In this document: positions 34,224 through 43,514 of the stretch, one piece after another | Position numbering within the stretch: position 1 is the first letter of the stretch | How the letters are laid out: each line of letters opens with the position of its first letter | From: JAEXNA01 sp050486105 | GTDB lineage: Bacteria > Vulcanimicrobiota > Xenobia > Xenobiales > JADMJV01 | Assembly (NCBI GenBank): GCA_050486105.1 | Contig: JBJHCR010000002.1 | Location: forward strand, 6,484-70,483 | Reading direction: 5' to 3' | DNA length: 64,000 nucleotides | Notes under the pieces: model-generated | Seen by the model: the letters and a program-made list of their open reading frames with translations, nothing else | Databases searched by the model: none | What the model was told of the DNA's origin: nothing | Made by a program: the position numbers and the translations under genes

Positions 34224-35498
34224 ATGAAACCCGAAACTCTCGCCGTGCATGCCGGCTACGAAACGGACCCCACTACTCATGCAGTCGCAGTTCCCATCTA
34301 CCAAACTGTGGCCTACGAGTTCGATAACGCTCAACACGGAGCAGACCTCTTCAACCTGGCGGTGCCGGGTAATATCTACACTCGAATCATGAACCCCACC
34401 TCCGACGTTCTCGAGAAGCGTGTTGCTCTTTTGGAGAGAGGACTGGCGGGATTGGCCGTGTCGGCTGGAAGCGCGGCGATCAACTATTCCATCCTAACCA
34501 TTGCAGAGAAGGGCAACAACATCGTCACCGTGCCCCAACTTTATGGAGGGACCTACACCCTATTTGCCCACATGTTGCCCTCCCTTGGAATCGAGGTCCG
34601 CTTCGCCGAAGGCGATGCCCCTGAGCAACTGTCAAAGCTGATCGACAAGAAGACTTCTGCGGTGTTCTGTGAGTCCATCGGCAATCCGGCCGGGAATGTG
34701 GCCGATCTCGAGGGCATCGCCAGCATGGCCAAGAGTCACGGGGTTCCGGTCATCGTAGACAACACCGTGGCCACCCCGGTCATCACCAGGCCCATCGACT
34801 GGGGGGTGGACATCGTGGTCCATTCATTGACCAAATACATGGGAGGCCATGGCAACTCCCTGGGCGGACTCATTGTCGATTCAGGGAAGTTTCCTTGGAC
34901 CGAGCATGCCGAGCGCTTTCCGGTCCTCAACCGGCCCGAACCAGCCTATCATGGGGTGGTCTACACTGAAGCCATGGGCCCGGCTGCCTACATCGCTCGA
35001 GCTCGGACCGTTCCTTTACGCAATACCGGCTCAGCGCTAAGCCCCCTAAACGCCTTTCTGTTGTTGCAAGGAATCGAAACTCTATCATTGCGGATGGAGC
35101 GCCACTGCGACAACGCCATGGCTGTTGCCGAGTACCTAAAACAGCATCCTCAGGTCGACTGGGTTCACTACGCCGGGTTGCCGGATTCCCCGTACTTCGA
35201 CTTGGCCAAGAAATACTGCGGAGGGCGCCCGTCAGCTCTGCTCACTTTTGGGATCAAGGGCGGCTTCGATGCCGGACGCAAGTTTTATGACGCACTCAAG
35301 CTGTTTAAACGCCTAGTCAATATCGGGGACACCCGGTCGCTTGCAGCCCATCCTGCTTCCACCACCCATCGTCAGCTTTCCGAGGACGAACTCAAGACAG
35401 CAGGAGTCACTCAAGACATGATCAGGCTTTGTGTCGGCATCGAGCATATTGATGACATCAAGGAGGACTTGGACCAAGCACTCAGTTCGGCCAAGTAG
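34224..35498 (+). CDS. metY: O-acetylhomoserine aminocarboxypropyltransferase (sulfhydrylase)
   Basis: 424 residues, the usual MetY length. PLP-dependent Cys/Met-metabolism enzyme. It has TLAVHAGYETDPTT and the PLP lysine in HSLTKYMGGHGNSLGG, and ends with the TRSLAAHPASTTH motif. It makes homocysteine from O-acetylhomoserine and sulfide in the cytoplasm. Lies 75 bases after metA, so the two form a direct-sulfhydrylation methionine unit. Confidence 0.94.
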   Translation: MKPETLAVHAGYETDPTTHAVAVPIYQTVAYEFDNAQHGADLFNLAVPGNIYTRIMNPTSDVLEKRVALLERGLAGLAVSAGSAAINYSILTIAEKGNNIVTVPQLYGGTYTLFAHMLPSLGIEVRFAEGDAPEQLSKLIDKKTSAVFCESIGNPAGNVADLEGIASMAKSHGVPVIVDNTVATPVITRPIDWGVDIVVHSLTKYMGGHGNSLGGLIVDSGKFPWTEHAERFPVLNRPEPAYHGVVYTEAMGPAAYIARARTVPLRNTGSALSPLNAFLLLQGIETLSLRMERHCDNAMAVAEYLKQHPQVDWVHYAGLPDSPYFDLAKKYCGGRPSALLTFGIKGGFDAGRKFYDALKLFKRLVNIGDTRSLAAHPASTTHRQLSEDELKTAGVTQDMIRLCVGIEHIDDIKEDLDQALSSAK

Positions 35499-35594
35499 GA
35501 GGCTGACCTCGACGGGCGGGCTTTCAAAGTGGGGGTTCGGTTCGCAGGACAAATCTTGGACAGACAATGATCTCTAAAGCAAAAGGGGGGAGGA

Positions 35595-38000
35595 GTGATT
35601 CGTTTCGTCGCCCTGATTCTATGCTCCGTTATCGCTTCCTCAGTCGCCCTGTCGGCCCCACTGTTGACCGAAACCGAGCAGCAGTCGGTCCGTGATGCCA
35701 TTTCCACTCTGACGGCTCAGGGTTTCTTGCCAGGTTATCCAGACGGAACCTTCAAGGGAGATCGTTCTTCTTCGCGTTGGGAAATGGCCTTGATGGTAGC
35801 CCCATTGTTGGCTCGTTTGAAGGACGCTCACTCACCTCTCTCCAGCGAAGCCGACTATGATACGCTGCAGAGCTTAGCGTTGACTTTGCAAGAAGAGTTG
35901 GAAGCTCTTGGTTTTGGTCTCTTTGGACTTGAAGACAAAGTTCGGGAATTGGAGACCCGGGTGGCTGACAAAGAGCGTATCCGTTTCTATGGTAGCTCGG
36001 AAACAGTGGTGATGGCCTCCAACTTTTACAACGTTGGTGGCATAGGGACTCCGGTGGTGGGCCCTGGTCAGGTCGCTCAAATTCGTCCCCAAGCCCAAGG
36101 AGTGATGCCGGTGGTGGACTATCAGAGAAGCCGGGCTCTCCTGACCGGCACGGGCTTTACCTCTCGCATGATCCTGGGATTCACCGCCGAGGTGTCCCCC
36201 GATCTCGACCTCACCACCCAGCTGGCAGCCTACACCACCCAAGGAGACCAGTTTGTCGACGTGTATTGGGGGGCCTCGGCTCCCAATCTGCTGGCTCTGA
36301 TCACCGCCACGGCCAACCCGGACCAAAACCACATTCCCTATACCTCTATGGTGCTGGATCGTTTTATCCTCGAGCATAAACCTTCTCGCACTCGAGTCAC
36401 AGTGGGGGCCTATGATGAAATCCAGATGGATCCGCTGGTCTACAATGGGCAACCCAACCTCTCGGTGCGACCCCCTGCCCGCTACATCGGATACGGTTTT
36501 CACTTGCTCGGATCGAAGGCGGACGCTGACCGAAGCCACCTGGTTTGGGAAACCTTCGGGAGCCGTTGGGGAGAAGGGAACGAGTACCAGGGCCTGGACT
36601 ACCTGCAGCGGGTCCTTGGAGCCGATGTCACTTATCATCTTGCCAACGATAAAGGCCGCTTTCGGCTGAACTGGGCTCGACTTTGGCACGATGCCCCTTC
36701 AGGGGGGCACCCGCTCTTGGTGGGTCTGAAAACCGGCACCAATGTTCCCTATGGGGCCTCGTCCGGCTGGAACCCAGTTCAATGGGTCAACCCGCCCGGT
36801 CATTTTGCCCTTCAAAGCCGAACGGCCCCACTTGACGGAACCGTCTTCGTAGCCAACACCGTGGATACCCGTCCCATCCCCGGATGGAATCCAGACCTAG
36901 ACAACGCGGCGGGCTTGACGGCCGGGGGCGGCAATTTCGGTCCCATTCAACAGAACACCTACGGAGTCTCCGGGCGTTACAACTTCGATTTTGGTCTAAA
37001 GGTTGCCGGTGAGTTCGCTACCAGCGATTACCGGCCTAACCGCAACTCAAGTTACAGCGCTAGAGGTCAGGCCTGGCGTCTAGACTTGTCCGGAAACTTC
37101 GACGATGTGGAACTCGGCCTTGATTATCTGAGGGTCGAGCCGACCTACAATTCAAACCTTCAACCGAACGGTGCCTTAGGTCGGCGCTCCCCGCTCACCA
37201 TCCAGGTGGGGGGACGATTTCACATGCACGACACCGCCTTCTATCCCCACAATCGCGAGGGGTTTCGCGCTAGGCTCGGGGGCCGCTTCGATGGTGGTAA
37301 GTGGTGGCTGAATTCCCATTCCCTTCGACAAACGCGAACCTCGCTCTACGATGTGCGCTCACCTATCGACTCCTTTGGACCCGGGTTACCCAACTTTGAC
37401 GTTCTCGGCTTTAAGCCTGGATTCATCGACCCGGTGTTCTACGGGTACGCTCACCCTAACCTCTATGGCTCGGCTTCATACAGCTCCTTCACCTCTTCGC
37501 TCGAGCCGCTAGAAGACCAGCGAGGACGCGAGCGACTCCTTGGGGGAGGCTTGAGTTGGGGTCCCCTTACAGTCGGGTACGAAAACCGCCGGTTCGACCG
37601 TCCTTCCATCTTGCCGGTGGAACTGGGTGGTAGCCAGAACTTCCTCGCCATGAACACTCAATTTCTTTGGGTGCAGACAGCTTGGAGTTTGGATGACCAG
37701 AAAACCCTGAGACTGGGTCTGGATTGGCTGCGCAGTGCCGGACATCTCGACCCCGCAGGAATCTACAACGAGATCGCCCATATCAACGGCCGTACCGATT
37801 TTGTCAACCTCGACAGTACTCAACTCGTTCCGACCATTGGTCTGGATGTGGAGTTAACCCCCCAGGTTAGTTGGGGAGTCACCGGCCGTTACTACATCAC
37901 CAAAGATCACATTCCCAATAGTCTCAACACCGCCACCATTCTCCACCCATTCAACTGGGAAGGTCTGCAAGTGATCGGGGAGTTCAGGGTCGATTTTTAG
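35595..38000 (+). CDS. S-layer-homology outer-membrane porin
   Basis: 801 residues; GTG start directly after a very strong purine run (GGGGGGAGGA). Signal peptide about 1-20. One SLH domain (about 25-80: GFLPGYPDGTFKGDRSSSRWEMA) binds peptidoglycan or its secondary polymer. A short coiled coil follows (about 95-130), then about 650 residues of strand-rich barrel, ending LQVIGEFRVDF with a terminal Phe. This is the plan of the SLH-porins of Cyanobacteria, Deinococcus relatives and some Firmicutes-related diderms, which tether the outer membrane to the wall. Solute specificity unknown. Confidence 0.88.
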   Translation: MIRFVALILCSVIASSVALSAPLLTETEQQSVRDAISTLTAQGFLPGYPDGTFKGDRSSSRWEMALMVAPLLARLKDAHSPLSSEADYDTLQSLALTLQEELEALGFGLFGLEDKVRELETRVADKERIRFYGSSETVVMASNFYNVGGIGTPVVGPGQVAQIRPQAQGVMPVVDYQRSRALLTGTGFTSRMILGFTAEVSPDLDLTTQLAAYTTQGDQFVDVYWGASAPNLLALITATANPDQNHIPYTSMVLDRFILEHKPSRTRVTVGAYDEIQMDPLVYNGQPNLSVRPPARYIGYGFHLLGSKADADRSHLVWETFGSRWGEGNEYQGLDYLQRVLGADVTYHLANDKGRFRLNWARLWHDAPSGGHPLLVGLKTGTNVPYGASSGWNPVQWVNPPGHFALQSRTAPLDGTVFVANTVDTRPIPGWNPDLDNAAGLTAGGGNFGPIQQNTYGVSGRYNFDFGLKVAGEFATSDYRPNRNSSYSARGQAWRLDLSGNFDDVELGLDYLRVEPTYNSNLQPNGALGRRSPLTIQVGGRFHMHDTAFYPHNREGFRARLGGRFDGGKWWLNSHSLRQTRTSLYDVRSPIDSFGPGLPNFDVLGFKPGFIDPVFYGYAHPNLYGSASYSSFTSSLEPLEDQRGRERLLGGGLSWGPLTVGYENRRFDRPSILPVELGGSQNFLAMNTQFLWVQTAWSLDDQKTLRLGLDWLRSAGHLDPAGIYNEIAHINGRTDFVNLDSTQLVPTIGLDVELTPQVSWGVTGRYYITKDHIPNSLNTATILHPFNWEGLQVIGEFRVDF

Positions 38001-38087
38001 GGACCTATTGACGTTCAAGTGAAGACTCGTACACAACTGGGACGGCTTGATGTCAGCCCTCAAAGTCAGCTTTTCCTCAGACCGAGG

Positions 38088-38117
38088 TTGCTGCCCCCTA
38101 GTCTAGCGGCCTATATT
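38088..38117 (+). promoter_or_regulatory. Candidate promoter of TPR gene
   Basis: TTGCTG (38088-38093) and TATATT (38112-38117) are separated by 18 bases, and the TPR gene ATG follows 20 bases later. It is a reasonable sigma-70-type match with no experimental support. Confidence 0.4.
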
Positions 38118-38137
38118 GCGCTATTCTAAGTCTAGTC

Positions 38138-38680
38138 ATGGCTGCAAAACCCTCCACCCTAAAGAAAAAGATCCAGCAAGTTGTGCTTCTACTGCTTCTC
38201 CCGGTTCTGGGGCTCACGGGTACTCGAGCCCTGAACGAATGGAGAAGCTACCAAACGGCGCTCGCACATCTCAAGCTCGCCAATCACTTCATCGACAACA
38301 GCCAACTCGATCAAGCCGTCTCGGAGTTTGCCCTTGCCGTTGAAGCCTATCCTGCCATGTACCCAGCTTGGCTGGGGCTCGGGAGCGCTCACTGCATGAA
38401 AGACGACCACGAAAAGGAACTTCTGGTTTATCAAAGGGCGACCAACGCGCTCCCTAACAAGGCGGAGACTCATCGGGATCTCGCTTTGACCTATCGGGAA
38501 CTTGGAGAGACGCGTGCTTCTCTCTATCATCTGAAGATTGCCGCCACCTGTTCCCCGGAAGACACCATTTTCACCAACGCCTTGCTGCAGCGGGCCGAAC
38601 GAGAGATTCAAGAAGGGCTCCTTCCTGAGAGCCGACAACCCTTGGCGGTTCCAGGCAACGATCACAACCATCATTCCTGA
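38138..38680 (+). CDS. Small TPR protein with N-terminal membrane anchor
   Basis: 180 residues. A basic start and hydrophobic segment (about 8-27) act as membrane anchor or signal. Three TPR-like hairpins follow (about 35-140), for example HLKLANHFIDNSQLDQAVSEFALAVEAYP. No catalytic residues. It follows the SLH-porin on the same strand but has its own candidate promoter. Function unknown. Confidence 0.75.
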   Translation: MAAKPSTLKKKIQQVVLLLLLPVLGLTGTRALNEWRSYQTALAHLKLANHFIDNSQLDQAVSEFALAVEAYPAMYPAWLGLGSAHCMKDDHEKELLVYQRATNALPNKAETHRDLALTYRELGETRASLYHLKIAATCSPEDTIFTNALLQRAEREIQEGLLPESRQPLAVPGNDHNHHS

Positions 38681-38923
38681 ATTCGTCAAGCTTGACTACA
38701 CCTGTGAGCCAGCCCGTTTCTGGCGCCCAGGGTGGGCGGACAAGAAGTTCCAAGTGTCCATCCTCAAACCTTCCCAAGGACTCCAGGAGACAATTCTGGC
38801 AGCAGGGATTCTCTCAGGGTGGATGCTCCGGGATCCTCGGGTACCACTCCAAAATTCTAAGAGTGTGGATGGCCAAATTCGTGGTTTGCCAAGCTTCGGA
38901 AGCCCCTCGCGTATCGGAGAGCC
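38681..38923. other. Intergenic region with perfect 12-base palindrome
   Basis: 243 bases between the TPR gene and the carboxylic-acid-reductase-like gene. It contains the perfect palindrome GTCAAGCTTGAC at 38685-38696, just after the TPR stop. I see no convincing promoter or small gene; the open frames here have no ribosome site or recognisable product. The next gene has GGAG 6 bases before its ATG. Confidence 0.35.
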
Positions 38924-41900
38924 ATGAGACGGTTTGAAGACATTGTGCGCGCGCACCCGGAGCTGCAGAGAATGACCCCGACCTCCGAAGACCTAGCTTG
39001 GATATCGCGGGGTAGAAGGCCCGCAGAGTTGATCGCTCGAGCCTGCTATCGATTTCATCAGCGGCCGTTCCTGACGCTGAATCCCGGGGATCCCGAGGGA
39101 GAGGTCCACACCTATGGACAGTTTTGGTGCCGGGTCCGTAGGCTGATCAGCCTACTGAGAGACCGCGGCTGCACCGAGGGAACAATGATCGGGCTCTGTG
39201 GATTCGGCTGCCCCGACTGGGCAGCTGCAGAGGTTGCGTGCCTCTGCCTCGGCGCCACCTCGGTTCCCCTAGATGGAGACCTGAGCGCTGACGACCTGGT
39301 AGCCATCCTAGACGAGATGGATCTCTTGGTCTTGCTTTGCGAATCGGAGCCCTACGAGAAACTCAGGGCAAGGTTCGTCTCTCGTAGTCGGTCCGTGGAC
39401 AGTCTTGTCCTGTTCTCAGCCTGCTCTAGTCCAACTGAGAATCAAAAATCGGCATGCTCTGCAGACTTGGTGAAAGAAGACCTGGACAGGGGGTTCGCTC
39501 CAGTGAATCCCGATCAGCTGTTCAGCGTGGTCTACACTTCCGGCAGCACCGGGCGGCCAAAAGGGGTCATGCTGACCTATGGACGCTGGGAACAAACCCT
39601 CCGCGATGCCTTGCATCGAACCCCGGCCCCGAGAGTGACCCTCGGGTATCTTCCTTTATGCCATATGGCCGGAAGAATCGATCTGTTCAATACCATGATG
39701 GCTGGAGGAGTCGTACATCTCGTGGAGGCCAAGAACCGAGGTGATCTCTTAGGAGAACTTCAGAGGGCTCGCCCGACTCATCTGCTCCTGGTTCCCCGTC
39801 TGGCGGGACTGCTCTATCAGCGCTTTCGAGACGAAATGAGACGACTGGGACACTCCGGGCCGTGGGATGCCCTTCTGAAACAGGTTGCTGTACGAAATGC
39901 TTGCCAGGACTTCCACCGCAGCAGTCTGGGAGGTAGGCTGGGAAATGTCACCACGGGCTCGGCTCCCACGCCCTTAGAGGTGAGTCAATTCTTGACCGAG
40001 GGCCTGGGGCTGCAGGTCACCGATCTCTATGGCTCCACCGAGGCGGGCCCCATCTGGACCGATGGCAAGGTGCACGCCTGGGTTGAGTATCGATTGCTCG
40101 ACCGTCCAGAACTCGGATACACCACCAAAGACCAACCTCATCCCAGAGGGGAACTCGCAGTGAAGTCCTCCCGAGTCACGAATGGTTATTACCAGAATGA
40201 CGAGGCGAACTCGGATTTATTCCACGAAGGCTACCTACTGACTGGGGATATCGTGGAGGAGCGGGGCTCCCGGCAACTCAAGTGGCTCGATCGACGCTCG
40301 AACGTCCTGAGGCTGGCTCAAGGAGTCTTCGTTCAACTTTCTAGACTCGAAGCGACCTTTTTGGCTGGAAGTGGACTGATCGAGCAAATCTTTCTGTACG
40401 GAAGTCCGTGGCGTTCCTACCTCTTGGCAGTCGTCGTTCCCAGCCCCCTTCTGAAGGCGAGTACCGAAGATCCCGAGCTTCGACGCGACCAACTCAAAGC
40501 CGAATTGGCCCGTATTGGACAACAAGAGAACCTCAAGCCCTATGAAATTCCAAGGGACGTGCTGGAAGCCATCGAGCCTTTCTCTCCCCAGAACGAGTTG
40601 CTCAGCGCGGCCGGAAAACCTCGGCATTCAAAGTTGAAGGAACGATACTCTGGACCATTGGAGGAGCTTTATCGGCGGCTCGAACGAGAGGCCCAAGGAG
40701 CTCGAGAACACCGAACGGAAGGACCCTTCGCCCAGGTCCTGCTGCAAGTTCTCGAAAGCATTCCGTCAAACTTTGCCGAGTTCAGCTTCGTCCATCTAGG
40801 TGGGGATTCTCTCGGCGCCCTACAGTTCGCTGAGCAGCTCTGGAGAGATCACGGCCTCAAGGTGACGGCGGCAGACCTCTTGAATCCCAACCTTCCTCTG
40901 GGCGAGCTCATGAGAGAACTCAAGAACGATCTCGGTTCAATTTTGAGTAGGCTGCATGGCCAAGGAAACCGTGAGGCCCAGGCGTCCGATTTTGTCCGCC
41001 TGCTGGAACACTTTGCCGAATCGTCGACCCCTCGAACTGTCCCCAGACCGAGGGCCGTCCTAATGACCGGATCAACCGGGTTCCTGGGGAGGTTCACCGT
41101 GCTCGAGTTGGCCAAGAAACTGGGTCCAGAAGGTGAGGTCACCTGCCTGGTCCGGGCCAAGGACACCGAGACCGCCCTGCATCGACTGCAGACCAGCTTT
41201 CGTAGTCCCCAGGGGAGGCAAGCCTTTCAAAGCCTGCAACCTCGAGTACGCGTGTTGGTGGGAGATTTGACCCGAACCCAACTCGGGTTGTCTGCCGAGG
41301 ACTACGAAGACCTCTCCCAGAGGATCGACTCGATAGTCCACGCCGGGGCCATGGTCAATCATGCCTTACCTTATGAGCAACTGGTTTTGCCCAATGTGGT
41401 GGGAACCGCGGAGATTGCTAGATTTGCCGCCCACGGGCGGCCCAAGGCCATCCATTTCGTCTCCACCGTAGCGGTGGGTCTGGGCTCTAGAGCCCGAGGA
41501 ATACTTCGGGAATCGGACCAGGCTCAGGACCTGTGGCCTTCTCGTCCCTTGGAGGCCTCCACCTACGCCCACGGATACGTGACCACCAAGTGGGCCGGCG
41601 AACTGCTTCTTGAGGCTTTCCAACGCCGCACCGGACTCCCGGTTACTATTTTGCGTAGTGGTCTTCTCCTGCCGGCTGCCCTTTGGCCCAAAGAATGCAA
41701 TCATAGCGATGCACTGGCCCGCTTAATGGCAGGTGTCTGCAAGGTTCGATTGGTCCCATCGAGCCACCCGGATTCGACCCCCATAAATGGGTTGCCCGGA
41801 GACCTGGCTGGGATTTTCTTAGCCAGGTTGGCATGCCGTGAGACTCAAGGGTTCAAAACACTGCACCTCAGTTACCCTCTAGAGGGAATATCTGTGAGCA

Positions 41901-42184
41901 CGCTGTTCGAGCGAGCCACTGTCCTTTTCGACTGCGAGCCAAAGCGTACTGAGGAATTCTGGCCTTCGTATCGGCAACGTCTCATGGCTCTTGGGCCGGA
42001 GGAGCGCAGTAGATCAGCTCTGTCGATCCTGGACTCCTGGAGCCAAGCCCGTACCGACACTCTGATGGTCGAAAACTCCCGGTTGTGCGAACTGTGGACC
42101 CTGTTGGGACTAGCACCTATGGTGCTTGAGGAGGGCTACCTGGATCGCTGCCTGGCAACCTGGTCGACCTTATTGGACGATTGA
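38924..42184 (+). CDS. Carboxylic acid reductase-like enzyme (adenylation-carrier-thioester reductase)
   Basis: 1086 residues in the order A-T-R. The adenylation domain (about 20-560) has YTSGSTGRPKGV and LYGSTEAGPIW. The carrier domain (about 590-670) has LGGDSL, with Ser629 as the phosphopantetheine site. The reductase (about 705-1085) has the NAD(P) loop TGSTGFLG, FVSTVAV and the catalytic YVTTK near 885. Such enzymes adenylate a carboxylic acid, load it as a thioester and reduce it to aldehyde (or alcohol). Length is close to known CARs (about 1170). It converges on a Rieske oxygenase with a 15-base overlap. Needs a phosphopantetheinyl transferase, not seen in the window. Substrate unknown; an NRPS-like reductase is the alternative name. 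Confidence 0.85.
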   Translation: MRRFEDIVRAHPELQRMTPTSEDLAWISRGRRPAELIARACYRFHQRPFLTLNPGDPEGEVHTYGQFWCRVRRLISLLRDRGCTEGTMIGLCGFGCPDWAAAEVACLCLGATSVPLDGDLSADDLVAILDEMDLLVLLCESEPYEKLRARFVSRSRSVDSLVLFSACSSPTENQKSACSADLVKEDLDRGFAPVNPDQLFSVVYTSGSTGRPKGVMLTYGRWEQTLRDALHRTPAPRVTLGYLPLCHMAGRIDLFNTMMAGGVVHLVEAKNRGDLLGELQRARPTHLLLVPRLAGLLYQRFRDEMRRLGHSGPWDALLKQVAVRNACQDFHRSSLGGRLGNVTTGSAPTPLEVSQFLTEGLGLQVTDLYGSTEAGPIWTDGKVHAWVEYRLLDRPELGYTTKDQPHPRGELAVKSSRVTNGYYQNDEANSDLFHEGYLLTGDIVEERGSRQLKWLDRRSNVLRLAQGVFVQLSRLEATFLAGSGLIEQIFLYGSPWRSYLLAVVVPSPLLKASTEDPELRRDQLKAELARIGQQENLKPYEIPRDVLEAIEPFSPQNELLSAAGKPRHSKLKERYSGPLEELYRRLEREAQGAREHRTEGPFAQVLLQVLESIPSNFAEFSFVHLGGDSLGALQFAEQLWRDHGLKVTAADLLNPNLPLGELMRELKNDLGSILSRLHGQGNREAQASDFVRLLEHFAESSTPRTVPRPRAVLMTGSTGFLGRFTVLELAKKLGPEGEVTCLVRAKDTETALHRLQTSFRSPQGRQAFQSLQPRVRVLVGDLTRTQLGLSAEDYEDLSQRIDSIVHAGAMVNHALPYEQLVLPNVVGTAEIARFAAHGRPKAIHFVSTVAVGLGSRARGILRESDQAQDLWPSRPLEASTYAHGYVTTKWAGELLLEAFQRRTGLPVTILRSGLLLPAALWPKECNHSDALARLMAGVCKVRLVPSSHPDSTPINGLPGDLAGIFLARLACRETQGFKTLHLSYPLEGISVSTLFERATVLFDCEPKRTEEFWPSYRQRLMALGPEERSRSALSILDSWSQARTDTLMVENSRLCELWTLLGLAPMVLEEGYLDRCLATWSTLLDD

Positions 42185-43384
42185 ATTAGCTTCCCAGGCT
42201 TGCTGTAGAGCCAGAGCGATGGATTCTGGTTGCCCATCCATTCCGTAGACACTGGCCGGGACGGGAGAGGCGGGAAGCTGTGGAGGAATAGTGGGAAGGG
42301 GGAGACGCACATTTCGGCTTTCCTCTCGCAGCAGGCCCCGAGGGTCCTTGCCTTGGCCTAGAGCCAGCAGGTCTTCTTCGAGCATCTGCCTGAGCAAGAT
42401 CACTCCCCTGTCGCTTTCTCCCAGATGCTCCGAGGTCCGGTCAGCTATTCGACCTTGACTTAGCATGGCCACAAAGTCCTGATGCGAACCGCCTTGGCAC
42501 TTCCAATCTCCGGAGTCCGATTCGGTGATCGGAGCGTACCAGTAGGGGATGCGAGCCTGCACAAAAGGCTGCTCCCCCGGGAGAGGGTGCAGCCACCAGG
42601 CCACCCTTAGAGTGGTTTCATCATCGATGGGAACGTTCCAATTGAAACTCTCGCCAACAAACAGACCGTTCGGCCAAAGACAAACCCGACCCACCTTCCA
42701 GAGGTCGTGGTCCTCATCGGTGGTGGAGAGAACCCTACGATAAATGATGCCATACTCGAAGGGATCGAATCCGAGACGCAAGTGCTTGGGACCGTAGCCC
42801 TTCCCTTCTTGCTGAAGGCTCCAGTTTTGGTGGAGCCATTCGAAATGCACCGGATCGGCGCTGTTCTCTTGACACTGCAACCAATTGCAGGGGAGCACGG
42901 CAAAGGAAATGGAGACGAATCCTCGCTGAGTAAAAGCCTCCCAATCCCATAAACATGGCGCTGGCTCGGGGCCTAGGTAAGCCCACAATAGTCCGGCCTT
43001 AGCCTGCACAGGATAAGATCGGGTCCGCACCTTTTCTCGAAAACGTCCTTGGGGACGGCAAGTGTCTTCGAACGGCTGCTCCAAGCATGCACCCTGGCGG
43101 TCAAAACACCAACCGTGATAGCTGCAGCGGAGTCCGCGCTCTTCCACCCAGCCGTAAGCCAGACTGGCTCCCCTATGAGGGCAGGCCTCAGAAAGGAGAC
43201 CATAGTGACCGCTCAAGTCGCGATAAAGAACCAAGTCTTCTCCAAATAGACGGATCCGACGAACGCTCTGCTCCTCAAACTCAGCTATTGCTGCGATGGG
43301 GTGCCAGTAGCGTCTGAGCAGTCCACCCATGGGGGATTTTCCGCAGATACGAGTCAGTCGGTGATTCTGATGAGTGTTGAGCAT
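42170..43384 (-). CDS. Rieske-type aromatic/alkane ring-hydroxylating oxygenase, alpha subunit
   Basis: 404 residues. N-terminal Rieske [2Fe-2S] site CPHRG...CSYHGW (CxH and CxxH). The mononuclear iron site ENSADPVHFEWLH matches the ENxxDxxHxxxxH arrangement, so both metal centres look intact. The start MGGLLRRYWHPIA near residue 19 is typical of phthalate/vanillate-type oxygenases. ATG with AGAGGA 5 bases upstream. No reductase or ferredoxin gene is adjacent, so the electron donor is elsewhere. It faces the reductase-like gene end to end and may act on the same molecule; this is inference. Confidence 0.88.
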   Translation of the reverse strand: MLNTHQNHRLTRICGKSPMGGLLRRYWHPIAAIAEFEEQSVRRIRLFGEDLVLYRDLSGHYGLLSEACPHRGASLAYGWVEERGLRCSYHGWCFDRQGACLEQPFEDTCRPQGRFREKVRTRSYPVQAKAGLLWAYLGPEPAPCLWDWEAFTQRGFVSISFAVLPCNWLQCQENSADPVHFEWLHQNWSLQQEGKGYGPKHLRLGFDPFEYGIIYRRVLSTTDEDHDLWKVGRVCLWPNGLFVGESFNWNVPIDDETTLRVAWWLHPLPGEQPFVQARIPYWYAPITESDSGDWKCQGGSHQDFVAMLSQGRIADRTSEHLGESDRGVILLRQMLEEDLLALGQGKDPRGLLREESRNVRLPLPTIPPQLPASPVPASVYGMDGQPESIALALQQAWEANSIVQ

Positions 43385-43514
43385 GAAGGTCCTCTGGCCA
43401 AACAGGATTCCTTGGCAAGCTCAGTTTCTCTTCCAAACCTTCCGCTTCCTACACTAATGTGCTTGCCGGCCGGACTCGGCAAAGGATCTCGAAAGTGGTC
43501 TCGAACCTTGGCCT

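Noticed and set aside
38538..38937. Open frames between the TPR and reductase genes
   Set aside because: They lack a ribosome site and overlap coding or intergenic sequence with no protein-like composition.
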